A stretch of 25,000 nt of DNA from IMG/VR virus record IMGVR_UViG_3300042691_045951, positions 1 through 25,000 of that record. The stretch is one strand, 5' to 3'. Numbering within the stretch: position 1 is the first letter of the stretch; each line of letters starts with the position of its first letter. Origin of the DNA: a virus. The position numbers and the translations under genes were made by a program. A model generated the notes under the pieces. That model was given only the letters and a program-made list of their open reading frames with translations, did no database searches and was not told the DNA's origin. This document shows positions 7,156 to 14,875 of the stretch, piece by piece.

Positions 7156-8946
7156 CTACATGAAGTCATAGATTTCTTCTCCTGGATCGGATCTTTCGAT
7201 ACTTTCGTCAATGGCTTTTTGTCTCAGAGGATCAATAAAATCATAGTACTCTTCAACAATTTCGGCAAAATCCAAAGTATCAAAGAAGGATGAGCTATTG
7301 ATTACCGTCATCATAATGTCGTCATTTCCGGTTTGTGCTGAGTAGGTTCCGTTAGGATTCCTCGAAAACAATTCGGCTTCTTGTATTGATTTCTTTTCTT
7401 TGATAACTATTCTACCTTGAGATATGAGCTTTTTGGCCTTTTCACAGAATAACTTTTTGGAATCTTTTTGAATCCTTAATCCTGGATTTTTAGCTTTAGC
7501 ACCAACTCTATGATAGTATCTGACTATGGTTTCCTCATCAAAATCATTTGATGCCGGATATAAAGTAACTAAATTTTTGAGTAAATGAGATCCATAAGTG
7601 TTGTATTCTACAACCAAGCGAAGATTTTCTTGATTGAAAACGTTAACGACTAATGCATAAAGTATCTTAGAAACATCATCGATATTGTGTAAATTAGATC
7701 GGAATATACCGACTTGTTCGATTCCGAAGAAGTCCGAAATAGATCCTGGAGAATTTATAGATGATATGCTATTTTCATCTAGGCAATCCACTTTGAATAT
7801 ATTGAAAACCGTATAGTCTCTTCCAATTCCTTCAGATAAATCTATCGTCATCATAAAGAAATTCTTTTCACTTTCAATTTCGTCCATATCGAAATCCGGA
7901 TCCCATCTCAATCCACTATAATCAATACACAAATCGTCTAAAGGATCTAATTCTCTTAACTCAAAGTCTCTTTCAAATCTCTTAAGTCTCAACAATTCTT
8001 CCGATGAAAGTAATAGTGAAGATGCAGAAAGGAATTGACAACCGTATTGTTGATTGAAGGCTTCTTCGGATCCCAAATTGGCTATCTCTCTGGATTTCCA
8101 GGCTTCATCTCTTCCTGGAACTTCCCACCAATCCACTCGAATTCCAGTGTATTCGTTCATTCCATTTATAGCACCTTCATAAAGATCATGGAATAGATCG
8201 TATCCATTAGGTGTACTGGTTATGATAACTCTTGATATTTTGGAAGATGAAAGCGTTGGATATACGTTTTCATAAAACGGTCTTTTTATACTTTCTTGAA
8301 TATGAGCAAACTCATCTAGGAATAGAAGGTGAATGGTAAAACCGATACCTCCGGTCTTGGTAGTATTCTGACCAATGATTCGACATTTATTATCAAATAT
8401 CATAGTCATAACGTCTTTCTTAATAACACCAGGCTTTAGGAAGAAAGGAAGTCCTTCCATAATGGCCTTGATTTTGTCCATAATTTCCTTTGTGGTTGCT
8501 CCTTTGTTAGACATTAGAAGAACGTTCTTGTCAAAGTGAAATAGCAAATACCAAGTTAAAAATATAGATGAGGTGATTGTTTTACCAATCTGTCTTGGTG
8601 CTAAGAAGATATTCCATCGATTGTCTTGGTAAGATCTAAGAACTTTTTCTTGATAGGGACGAAGTTTAATTTTCATATAACCCTCATCCGTCATAACCTG
8701 ACAATAAGTGTTTGCAAAATGCACAATATCTTTTGCACATTTCTTTAATTCTTCGTATTCCCAATCCGTGTATTCGAATGTAACGTTTCCTCTCCTATAA
8801 TCAGGATTCCCCTCATAAAAAGGATGGTCATTAGTTGCATAACCTTCCTCCATAGCTTCCAATAGTTTATCAACCTTTTCGGTTGTCCATATTAGTCTGC
8901 CGTCATCTTCTTTTTCTTCCTTAAATTCTTTTACTTTGAATGACAT
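7156..8946 (-). CDS. Large terminase, ATPase and nuclease (T4 gp17-like)
   Basis: This 596-residue protein (T4 gp17 has 610) pumps DNA into the prohead and cuts the concatemer. The ATPase has Walker A APRQIGKT (116-123), Walker B HLLFLDE (206-212) and the coupling motif TSTPNG (243-248). The RNase H-fold nuclease has its acidic residues at D369 (MTIDLSEG), E448 (VVEYNTYG) and D542/D543 (GNDDIMM). All key residues are present, so it should be active. It follows the small-terminase candidate and precedes the sheath gene, in T4 order. No Shine-Dalgarno sequence precedes the ATG. Confidence 0.95.
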   Translation of the reverse strand: MSFKVKEFKEEKEDDGRLIWTTEKVDKLLEAMEEGYATNDHPFYEGNPDYRRGNVTFEYTDWEYEELKKCAKDIVHFANTYCQVMTDEGYMKIKLRPYQEKVLRSYQDNRWNIFLAPRQIGKTITSSIFLTWYLLFHFDKNVLLMSNKGATTKEIMDKIKAIMEGLPFFLKPGVIKKDVMTMIFDNKCRIIGQNTTKTGGIGFTIHLLFLDEFAHIQESIKRPFYENVYPTLSSSKISRVIITSTPNGYDLFHDLYEGAINGMNEYTGIRVDWWEVPGRDEAWKSREIANLGSEEAFNQQYGCQFLSASSLLLSSEELLRLKRFERDFELRELDPLDDLCIDYSGLRWDPDFDMDEIESEKNFFMMTIDLSEGIGRDYTVFNIFKVDCLDENSISSINSPGSISDFFGIEQVGIFRSNLHNIDDVSKILYALVVNVFNQENLRLVVEYNTYGSHLLKNLVTLYPASNDFDEETIVRYYHRVGAKAKNPGLRIQKDSKKLFCEKAKKLISQGRIVIKEKKSIQEAELFSRNPNGTYSAQTGNDDIMMTVINSSSFFDTLDFAEIVEEYYDFIDPLRQKAIDESIERSDPGEEIYDFM

Positions 8947-8949
8947 AAA

Positions 8950-9117
8950 TTATTCATCGATCGGAGACCAATCATCGTCATCGAAACCATATTCTGATTT
9001 GTTATCCAAATGTCTTTGGTAATCCCATGATTCGTTATTCGATGGAGGTTCCTCTGTTTTTTCAAAAATCGGTTTGTTCTTCTGAGTCGAAGTCGTCTGG
9101 GTCCGTTTTTTCTTCAT
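8950..9117 (-). CDS. Small hypothetical protein overlapping the end of the small-terminase gene
   Basis: This 55-residue frame starts at ATG 9117, inside the last 56 bases of the upstream gene in another frame, and stops 3 bases before the terminase start codon. It begins with a basic stretch (MKKKRTQTTS) and ends with an acidic patch around DDDDWSPIDE. Without it, the 115 bases between the two terminase genes would have no gene, in a genome where gaps are short. Product unknown; an accessory to the packaging motor is only a guess from position. Confidence 0.6.
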   Translation of the reverse strand: MKKKRTQTTSTQKNKPIFEKTEEPPSNNESWDYQRHLDNKSEYGFDDDDWSPIDE

Positions 9118-9691
9118 TTCCTATTTCTGCCTGTATTTCTTTCATTAGGTTCCTGGTACCACGGTTAACGGTACCTACAGATTTTGCTTCAATTATTTTT
9201 GGTTGAGGGTCCGAGTATATATCGATATCTCTCTTAAGTTTTTTCATGTTTTCTTCTGAAGCCATCATATGAAGAGTTTGATGTTTCATAATATCCAACA
9301 TGGTTTTTTGTAAACCTCCTAAAACTTCGAACATTCTAGGAGAAACCTCACCAGCATCTATACTTCTCATAAGTATAGTTATTGCATGTTCAGCTGTTTG
9401 CATTTGATAGATCAATTGAGCCATTGTCATTACATCGACTCTGGCTTTCAATTGAATATATTCGTTCTTTTGAATAAGTTCTTCTGAAAGATAGAATTTT
9501 AGAAGCGAATTCATCAGCTTTTTTGCGGAATTCATTGAAGTGTCTTTGGCTTCAACGTAATTCATAGGTGTATGCTCATTGAATGCTGGCAATCCACTAC
9601 CTGAATTGGTTGAAGGAAGATCGTCTTTTAGTAGATCATCGATAGATCTTCTGACAGGGTTTTCATTTGTATTTTCGTTCTGATTCTCCAT
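9062..9691 (-). CDS. Probable small terminase subunit (T4 gp16-like)
   Basis: This 209-residue, mostly helical protein stands where T4 has gene 16, just before the large terminase. From memory of T4 gp16, two stretches resemble it: SPRMFEVLGGLQKTMLDIMKHQTLHMM (start near 117), where gp16 has an SPRHMEV-like segment leading into a helix with LHKDM, and the C-terminal GTRNLMKEIQAEIG, where gp16 has PTELMDEIGDA. Both proteins begin with short acidic leucine motifs (here SIDDLLKDDLP, 16-26). The long central helices (about 55-160) would form the oligomeric ring; the last 20 residues are acidic. It would recognise phage DNA and stimulate the large subunit. The ATG is preceded by GCATATAATAG. Confidence rests on synteny plus these motifs. 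Confidence 0.72.
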   Translation of the reverse strand: MENQNENTNENPVRRSIDDLLKDDLPSTNSGSGLPAFNEHTPMNYVEAKDTSMNSAKKLMNSLLKFYLSEELIQKNEYIQLKARVDVMTMAQLIYQMQTAEHAITILMRSIDAGEVSPRMFEVLGGLQKTMLDIMKHQTLHMMASEENMKKLKRDIDIYSDPQPKIIEAKSVGTVNRGTRNLMKEIQAEIGNEEKTDPDDFDSEEQTDF

Positions 9692-9709
9692 AAACTATTA
9701 TATGCTTTT

Positions 9710-11569
9710 TTATCTAACGTATTCCTTAACCATTCTCAATGGAGGTATAGCGTTGTCTATTAGAAGAGCATATCTAGATTCTCTAACCACATATTGATTA
9801 AGAGTTACTGGTTGAACTTCTTCCTCTAAAGGCTCTGACCAAATTCGGAGATTCGTTAAACCAAAGGTTCCGGATCTTAATTCGAAAGTTCCTCCGGAGA
9901 CTACCGATTGAGGAGTTAAATTAACATGGTCGGTATACAATAGCTTAAGGTCCGTAGTCTTGTTCTGAGTTGGTTGACTTGGATTGTATTTCATTTCCCA
10001 AATATGAACAACCAATTGAGAGTATTCGCATAATTGATTAACCACTAAAGCATACCAAGTTTCTGGTTTTAATTGAGGTATTAAGAATTGGTTTGATGTA
10101 TTATTAACCTTGATCGTTAATGACTTGGTTATAGCGGAATTTGCGGTAGTACCGGGAGCATAATCTAAAGATATTCTATATCCTTTTTCGGTTGTGTCGT
10201 TGTAACCTTCAAGGAGAATATCATAGGTATTAGGTGATTGATTAGAGAAAGTAGTCTTTGTTGTTTTGAACCACATACTGAATGCGGTATTTTGCTCTTC
10301 TGGTCTATTTACCTCTAATTTATATTTTACTGCCAGGTCTCCCCAACTTAAATTGGTTTTCATATCGTAAAAGTATTTTCCTACTACCGTAAAGTAATTG
10401 GTTAGATCTTTAACCTCAATTCCTAAAGACGAATTTACATGAGATCTGACCTTATCGAAACCTCCAACCGAAGTGGTTGTATATTGAAGAGGTTTTGTGA
10501 TATCCACAAATTCTTTATCTGTCTCTGGTTGTAGAACTTCATCAAAGTCTTCAACTAAATTATCGATATATTCGGCAATCTCCGGTTTCTCTCTCATTAC
10601 GTTTTCTTTGTCTTGCCATTTATATAGCATAACTTTGTAATAGGCTTCTTGTGCCATGAAATCTCTATACAAATAAGCCGAATGAACTTCAAAAAGACGA
10701 TCAATTATAGGAAAGTACATATAATCTTTCTGTTCAGGCAAATCATCAAAACCGAATGCTCTTTCAAAGTGTTCTTTAACTATATGAACTTCAATACCAT
10801 CACCAAAGTCCATATCGTAAGGAATAAACTTAATGGCATTGTCAGGAAAGGCATTGTCGGGAACTAAAACTTTGATGTCTTTAACATCTTCAACCGTGAA
10901 TAAAGAGTATTCCTTTAGGACGGTATCAGCAGATTCCAAAACCGCCTGAGTTTTGAAATATCTAACACAATGACCAAACATCTCCGATACCGCACAAGAT
11001 AAATCTTTCCATAGTTGTATACCAGGTCCCATAACGTCATAAGGACGAAATAGAGTATCTTTACTACAATTCAGAGTTATTCCGCTACTAAAATTTGGTG
11101 TAACACATGATATAGCTGTACATGAACTTTGTGTTGGAAATTGCTTTCCTATAGGTTTCTCAGGAGGATCATGATGAGTTATTTCTATAACTACTCGATC
11201 AATTCTTCTAGCTCCTATTTCATCACCTCTTCTAACCAACCTAAATTGAATATCAATACTAGTTTGCTTCTTTAGAATTTCTCGATAAATGGATTGAAGA
11301 TTGGGATTAAGAACTTCGTTTATTTTGAAGTCTTCCCATGCTGACCAATTGACATGAGGCTTTCCGGTAGCTCTGTCTAATTGGGCAATATCATATGACC
11401 ATCTAAAATAGATGTCATGTCCGTTTTGTGCAGTATTTAATGGAACAAAGTCGAAGGATACGTCATCAATTGAACTAATATACGAAAATGGATCTGTGAA
11501 AGAAACCATCAACGTATCTCCTTGTTTATAGGTTACATTATTTGCTGATATATTAAGGGTATACCTCAT
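9710..11569 (-). CDS. Virion structural protein with a lectin/laminin-G-like C-terminal domain
   Basis: This 619-residue protein is probably a tail, neck or fibre component. Residues 1-135 form a beta-rich domain (ISANNVTYKQGDTLMVSF and RVVIEITHHDPPE) like an immunoglobulin-type fold. The middle (about 170-370) is mixed, with a helical acidic stretch. Residues about 430-600 have the strand order of a concanavalin/laminin-G jelly roll: FSMWFKTTKTTF, then LKPETWYALVVNQ, and LTNLRIWSEPL near the end. It precedes the small-terminase gene, where T4 has the neck genes 13-15, but I see no sequence similarity to those. The start is 9 bases after the preceding stop. Confidence 0.55.
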   Translation of the reverse strand: MRYTLNISANNVTYKQGDTLMVSFTDPFSYISSIDDVSFDFVPLNTAQNGHDIYFRWSYDIAQLDRATGKPHVNWSAWEDFKINEVLNPNLQSIYREILKKQTSIDIQFRLVRRGDEIGARRIDRVVIEITHHDPPEKPIGKQFPTQSSCTAISCVTPNFSSGITLNCSKDTLFRPYDVMGPGIQLWKDLSCAVSEMFGHCVRYFKTQAVLESADTVLKEYSLFTVEDVKDIKVLVPDNAFPDNAIKFIPYDMDFGDGIEVHIVKEHFERAFGFDDLPEQKDYMYFPIIDRLFEVHSAYLYRDFMAQEAYYKVMLYKWQDKENVMREKPEIAEYIDNLVEDFDEVLQPETDKEFVDITKPLQYTTTSVGGFDKVRSHVNSSLGIEVKDLTNYFTVVGKYFYDMKTNLSWGDLAVKYKLEVNRPEEQNTAFSMWFKTTKTTFSNQSPNTYDILLEGYNDTTEKGYRISLDYAPGTTANSAITKSLTIKVNNTSNQFLIPQLKPETWYALVVNQLCEYSQLVVHIWEMKYNPSQPTQNKTTDLKLLYTDHVNLTPQSVVSGGTFELRSGTFGLTNLRIWSEPLEEEVQPVTLNQYVVRESRYALLIDNAIPPLRMVKEYVR

Positions 11570-11578
11570 ATTTTGCCT

Positions 11579-11959
11579 TTATTTGAGATTCAAAGCGGCA
11601 AAGATGAGAGAAATGATTATACCAACCAAAGATGTGTATACTATCCATAAAGCTTTACTTACTCCATCTTTCCACTTTTCAAGATTATCTACTTTATTTC
11701 TTAAGTCTGGTAAGTCTTCCACGGCATCTTCGTTTCTTAGTATAGAATCTGTATTTTTGTTTATTCTAACAATAACTCCGTCATCCGGATTGAATAAACG
11801 TTTTTTGAAGTACTCCAAGTCTTCCTTAATAGATCGTTGATCTTCACTAAGACTCTGGATAGAATTTTTAATGATTTCTAATTCACCATTAGGGAGCTTC
11901 TTTTTTATTATGTCTAAAGAAGCTAGAATTTCTTCAATTCTCGGATCTTGAGCTGCCAT
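11579..11959 (-). CDS. Coiled-coil protein with a C-terminal membrane anchor
   Basis: This 126-residue protein has a heptad-rich helical region (about 5-97) and one hydrophobic segment at the end (WIVYTSLVGIIISLIFAAL, 104-122) followed by NLK. The layout of a soluble coiled coil with a tail anchor resembles small phage membrane proteins such as hemolysin XhlA-like or spanin-like proteins. Function unknown; a lysis or membrane-tethering role is possible. It sits between two late genes, with GATATATA about 22 bases before its start. Confidence 0.6.
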   Translation of the reverse strand: MAAQDPRIEEILASLDIIKKKLPNGELEIIKNSIQSLSEDQRSIKEDLEYFKKRLFNPDDGVIVRINKNTDSILRNEDAVEDLPDLRNKVDNLEKWKDGVSKALWIVYTSLVGIIISLIFAALNLK

Positions 11960-11981
11960 TTATTAGTTAAAGTCTTTTGAG

Positions 11982-11989
11982 TATATATC
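11982..11989 (-). promoter_or_regulatory. Candidate GATATATA box
   Basis: The minus strand reads TGATATATACTC directly at the stop codon (TGA) of the upstream gene, 22 bases before the next ATG. The same TGATATATA arrangement occurs at 15322-15330. Confidence 0.25.
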
Positions 11990-12656
11990 ACAAATCGACA
12001 ATAACAAGTATCACGGAATTATCCTTTTCTAGCTTACTACCGAATAAAAATTGAAGACTTAAAGCATATTGATGCTCTTCACTTTCAGGTTCTAGTGAAT
12101 TAACATACATCCTTAATTTGGATATTAGATCTCTAGCAGAAGCTTCGAAATAAGGAGATTTTTCAAAAGGACCTCTAGAAACAAAACCGAGTTTGGTTAG
12201 TATTCTTTTAGATTCTGCTAAAAAATCTGGTGTACATATAGAAGGCAAATCGACTCTTGAGTGGAGTATTCGATATTGGAAAGAGATAACGTCTTTAGTT
12301 TTTCTACTATAGACTTGAGCATCAGAAACATTAATTCGAAAGTATTTTAATTTATCAAAAGACTGTATCATGGAATCTATAAAAAAGATTGATGTGACTG
12401 AATCCTTTAGATTCTCGGTAGGAGTTGAATCAAAGTCACGTAAATCTTTTTTGAACTTGGTATTTAGAATATCAAGCATATCGTCAGTCCTTACAAAGAA
12501 GGAAGACTCATCAATTCCAGGAATATGCACGGTATGAGCTTTTTCCTTTAATTCGGAAATAAGCAAACGATCTTTATAGTTGTTTTTGTAAAGAAAAATC
12601 TCAAGTATAAGAGGATCAATAGCATTTGTAATCATATCATCTTCTTCGTCAATCAT
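11988..12656 (-). CDS. Hypothetical protein in the late operon
   Basis: About 222 residues from MIDEEDDMITNAID. I do not recognise the family. It is a mixed alpha/beta protein with several strand-like stretches (KYFRINVSDAQVYSRKT; HQYALSLQFLFGSK; the hydrophobic end NSVILVIVDL). I prefer ATG 12656, which overlaps the preceding stop by 8 bases (ATGATTGA), an arrangement seen at two other junctions here. An ATG at 12677 would add 7 residues and overlap by 29 bases. Its place among structural and packaging genes suggests a virion or assembly role, for instance a neck, tail-completion or baseplate part; this is inference. Confidence 0.6.
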   Translation of the reverse strand: MIDEEDDMITNAIDPLILEIFLYKNNYKDRLLISELKEKAHTVHIPGIDESSFFVRTDDMLDILNTKFKKDLRDFDSTPTENLKDSVTSIFFIDSMIQSFDKLKYFRINVSDAQVYSRKTKDVISFQYRILHSRVDLPSICTPDFLAESKRILTKLGFVSRGPFEKSPYFEASARDLISKLRMYVNSLEPESEEHQYALSLQFLFGSKLEKDNSVILVIVDL

Positions 12657-13056
12657 ACATTTTGATTTGTTTCTCAATAGATGAAATTATTCGCTTCATT
12701 TCATCAGGGTGGAAACGAATAGCTTCTTTTAATTCTTTTTCTCCTACACAATTTCTATCCATCCAAACTTTGGAAGCTTCTGGATCAGGTTTCCAATTCT
12801 TTTCGGTGGAAGCTCTTTTGGTTTTTGTATATATCCATCCAGGGACTCTATTAAACCTAGATGCAACCATCTGCCAAAGATCAACAACAGCGGAACCATT
12901 CATACCGACTCGATTTAATTGTTGAGCAGTCGATGGATATTGAATAGACATAAACCTTTGTATCATAAAGAAATGTCGAGCTTTATCCGAGTTCTTTAAT
13001 TGTTGGTATTTTCGTTGGTCAGTAAACATGACCTTTACGAAATCAAATAGTTCCAT
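12649..13056 (-). CDS. Possible clamp-loader small subunit (T4 gp62-like)
   Basis: This 135-residue protein has the pattern MELFDFVKVMF, then KARHFFMIQRFMSIQYP (26-42), then VVDLWQMVASRFNRVPGWIYTKTK (57-80). This is similar in layout to distant phage clamp-loader subunit A proteins, which have a short helix, a YMINRFLSM-like motif, a helix, and a pair of prolines and lysines before an aromatic patch. The C-terminus (KELKEAIRFHPDEMKRIISSIEKQIK) is helical. The partner gp44-like ATPase is encoded at 15831-16784. Recognition is from memory of motif layout only, and the gene could be something else. It overlaps the upstream gene by 14 bases and the downstream one by 8. Confidence 0.45.
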   Translation of the reverse strand: MELFDFVKVMFTDQRKYQQLKNSDKARHFFMIQRFMSIQYPSTAQQLNRVGMNGSAVVDLWQMVASRFNRVPGWIYTKTKRASTEKNWKPDPEASKVWMDRNCVGEKELKEAIRFHPDEMKRIISSIEKQIKMYD

Positions 13057-13249
13057 CTTCGTTTGTGGTTTCTTGAATTGATTGTTTATTTTCTTTTATG
13101 AACTTCTTTTGTTCAAGTAAAAGTCGTTTTTCTTCTATTAGATTTTTCTTTTCCATCGCTTCGGCAATTCTTTCTAATTGAGAAGCAATCTTAGGTAAAT
13201 CTAAATCGAAGAACTTGGTCCCTCTTCTGGTTTTTGAGAAATCGTCCAT
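13043..13249 (-). CDS. Small coiled-coil hypothetical protein
   Basis: This 68-residue protein is rich in Lys, Glu and Leu, with a heptad pattern from about residue 18 to 58 (LPKIASQLERIAEAMEKK and on), predicting a single coiled coil. It begins 10 bases after the RNase H stop and overlaps the next gene by 14 bases, so translation is probably coupled. Family not recognised. It could be a binding partner of its neighbours. Confidence 0.6.
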   Translation of the reverse strand: MDDFSKTRRGTKFFDLDLPKIASQLERIAEAMEKKNLIEEKRLLLEQKKFIKENKQSIQETTNEDGTI

Positions 13250-13259
13250 GTTTGTTTTA

Positions 13260-14507
13260 TTATTTTATGAGGTTATTCCAAAAGTCGTCATCAAAAGACG
13301 ATTCTTTTTTATCAACAATTTTAACATCATTTTGACTATCAGAAATTGGTTTGAATAGTCCTGATTCGTTAAACTCGTTTCTTTTTTCTTTCTTGTATGT
13401 AGTTCCTGAAAGTATTTTTTCTTTATCCATGATTGAATGAACTTCATTGCCGGATAGAGATTTTGTATTTCCTTCAATTGATGAAAACATATTTTCGCAA
13501 ACTTCAGATGGAATACAATTGACATGTAAGTAAACCAAATCTCGATTGGTTTTCCATCGAGTGATTATTTCGTCGATAGGATTTTCCATTTTAATAACAG
13601 ATTTAGCTATTTGACAAATTTGAGTAATGTGTTCATCGTTAAATAGATGAGATTGATTAACAAAAACCTTGTCATCTTTGAATTGGTTAAGAATTTCCAT
13701 TGCTTGTCTATCAGTTACTCGATATGTAACCGGACCTTTTTTGGTTTCTTTAACTTTGACATGTAGAGGTGGGACATTATCGCCATTATCGCCTATAAGA
13801 ATTTTCTTGAATATGAATTCCATTACGTTTACTTCATGAGATTTCATTTTATTTGCTTTGATGATATCTCGTAGATTTTGCTTGGTATTAGAAAGCAAAT
13901 CTACAGGTAAATTGAATATATCGTTAGTAGTTGCATGTTCCTCGAGATCTAGCCAAGATTGGAATTTAGGAAATACGTGAATATCCTTATCGAATTTATT
14001 GTAGTAAATAGTATTTGCACCGGACGATTGGTCCATATTTACTAATTGTAAAAGGTCATTATCGCCTGAGATGATGATTGCATTTTGACCTTGTTGATTT
14101 AGATGAGAAGACCAAGCAAAGATTAAATCATCGGCTTCGGCATGTTGAATTCTAGAAATTATGATTCCCATTTTTTCGAGAGAACCTATAAATTCGTTAT
14201 GAACGTTGTAGATTTCGCCCCAATTGATAGAGGTTGATTTTACTCGATTGGCTTTGTATTCGGAATCCAAGAATTTTTTACGCCAAGATGATGAGTCTAC
14301 TGTGTAAACTATACGATTAACAACGCCTTCGAAACGTTTAATTTCTGCAGCAAAATCTGTAGATAGTTTCCAAAGAAGGAGATTTTTATCGGCTTCGGGT
14401 TCATCGATAAAGTTGAATGGTTTTCCTGTTTTGATTTTTTGACCTATGAAATAGGTTTTGTGTAACCAAAAGTTACCATCGAAAATGAGTGTATACTTAC
14501 CTGTCAT
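13260..14507 (-). CDS. RNase H / 5'-3' exonuclease of the FEN family (T4 Rnh-like)
   Basis: This 415-residue enzyme likely removes RNA primers and 5' flaps during lagging-strand synthesis. The PIN/FEN acidic residues are visible: D10 in IFDGNFWLHK, D71 in VYTVDSSSWRKKF with the following EYKANR, E124/D126/D127 in HAEADDLIFAW, and D149/D151 in ISGDNDLLQLV. The helix-turn-helix metal-binding loop LIGDNGDNVPP (238-247) matches the GDxxDNIPG loop of the family. T4 RNase H has 305 residues; the extra C-terminal 100 or so residues are polar and may carry a binding peptide for single-stranded DNA protein or clamp, which I cannot confirm. Confidence 0.9.
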   Translation of the reverse strand: MTGKYTLIFDGNFWLHKTYFIGQKIKTGKPFNFIDEPEADKNLLLWKLSTDFAAEIKRFEGVVNRIVYTVDSSSWRKKFLDSEYKANRVKSTSINWGEIYNVHNEFIGSLEKMGIIISRIQHAEADDLIFAWSSHLNQQGQNAIIISGDNDLLQLVNMDQSSGANTIYYNKFDKDIHVFPKFQSWLDLEEHATTNDIFNLPVDLLSNTKQNLRDIIKANKMKSHEVNVMEFIFKKILIGDNGDNVPPLHVKVKETKKGPVTYRVTDRQAMEILNQFKDDKVFVNQSHLFNDEHITQICQIAKSVIKMENPIDEIITRWKTNRDLVYLHVNCIPSEVCENMFSSIEGNTKSLSGNEVHSIMDKEKILSGTTYKKEKRNEFNESGLFKPISDSQNDVKIVDKKESSFDDDFWNNLIK

Positions 14508-14535
14508 GTATATGATTTTTTTATTATATGAATGC

Positions 14536-14787
14536 TTAGTTAAGACAGATTTGTGAAATCAATTGTCTTAGAGGTTCTTTTTGAAGATATTGATGCAATT
14601 CTTCAGAAGACATGATTTCAACGTCTTCCATGTGGTTTTCATCCCAAACTTCGTAAAGATTTTTTCCATTATCGAGGATGGAAATAATACCACCTGTAGG
14701 GCGTTTGTAAATATAGTTTGTTGCAAACTCTAGGATTTGATTTTCGATAACTCGGAAATCGATTGGGAATTGAATTGACTTTGTCAT
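14536..14787 (-). CDS. Hypothetical protein, first gene after the second 77-bp repeat
   Basis: This 83-residue acidic protein has a predicted N-terminal helix, a central beta hairpin (GGIISILDNGKNLYEVWDE) and a C-terminal helix (SSEELHQYLQKEPLRQLISQI). No family recognised. The ATG is 6 bases downstream of the 29-bp near-palindrome, so it probably heads the RNase H transcription unit; the RNase H gene starts 28 bases after its stop. Confidence 0.65.
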   Translation of the reverse strand: MTKSIQFPIDFRVIENQILEFATNYIYKRPTGGIISILDNGKNLYEVWDENHMEDVEIMSSEELHQYLQKEPLRQLISQICLN

Positions 14788-14793
14788 AATTGT

Positions 14794-14822
14794 GTATTAA
14801 ATTTATAGTATAAAAATAATAC
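14794..14822 (-). promoter_or_regulatory. 29-bp near-palindrome upstream of a start codon (copy 2)
   Basis: The same 29 bases as at 141-169 and 17419-17447. It lies 6 bases upstream of the ATG at 14787, and the conserved TGTTAATAACTTT element lies 31 bases upstream of it on the minus strand. Likely a promoter or operator. Confidence 0.5.
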
Positions 14823-14827
14823 AAAAA

Positions 14828-14852
14828 AACCACAGAAAAAAATTCTGTGGTT
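14828..14852 (-). terminator. Rho-independent terminator after the Dps-like gene
   Basis: The 10-base arms AACCACAGAA and TTCTGTGGTT with a 5-base loop are followed on the minus strand by a T-run. It is identical to the hairpin at 175-199. Confidence 0.8.
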
Positions 14853-14875
14853 GAAAGTTATTAACAATTTTATGT

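Larger units (their letters stand above)
14794..14870. repeat. 77-bp exact repeat, copy 2
   Basis: Identical to 141-217 over 77 bases. As there, it fills the gap between a gene with a capsid-targeting-like N-terminus (Dps-like here) and the next transcription unit, and holds the terminator of the first and the palindrome before the second. The two copies are 14.65 kb apart in direct orientation. Confidence 0.9.

Noticed and set aside
14854-14866. AAAGTTATTAACA read as a DnaA box (TTATTAACA against TTATCCACA)
   Set aside because: It has two mismatches and occurs as a single site at each locus, always at fixed distance from the palindrome, which fits a promoter element better than an origin.
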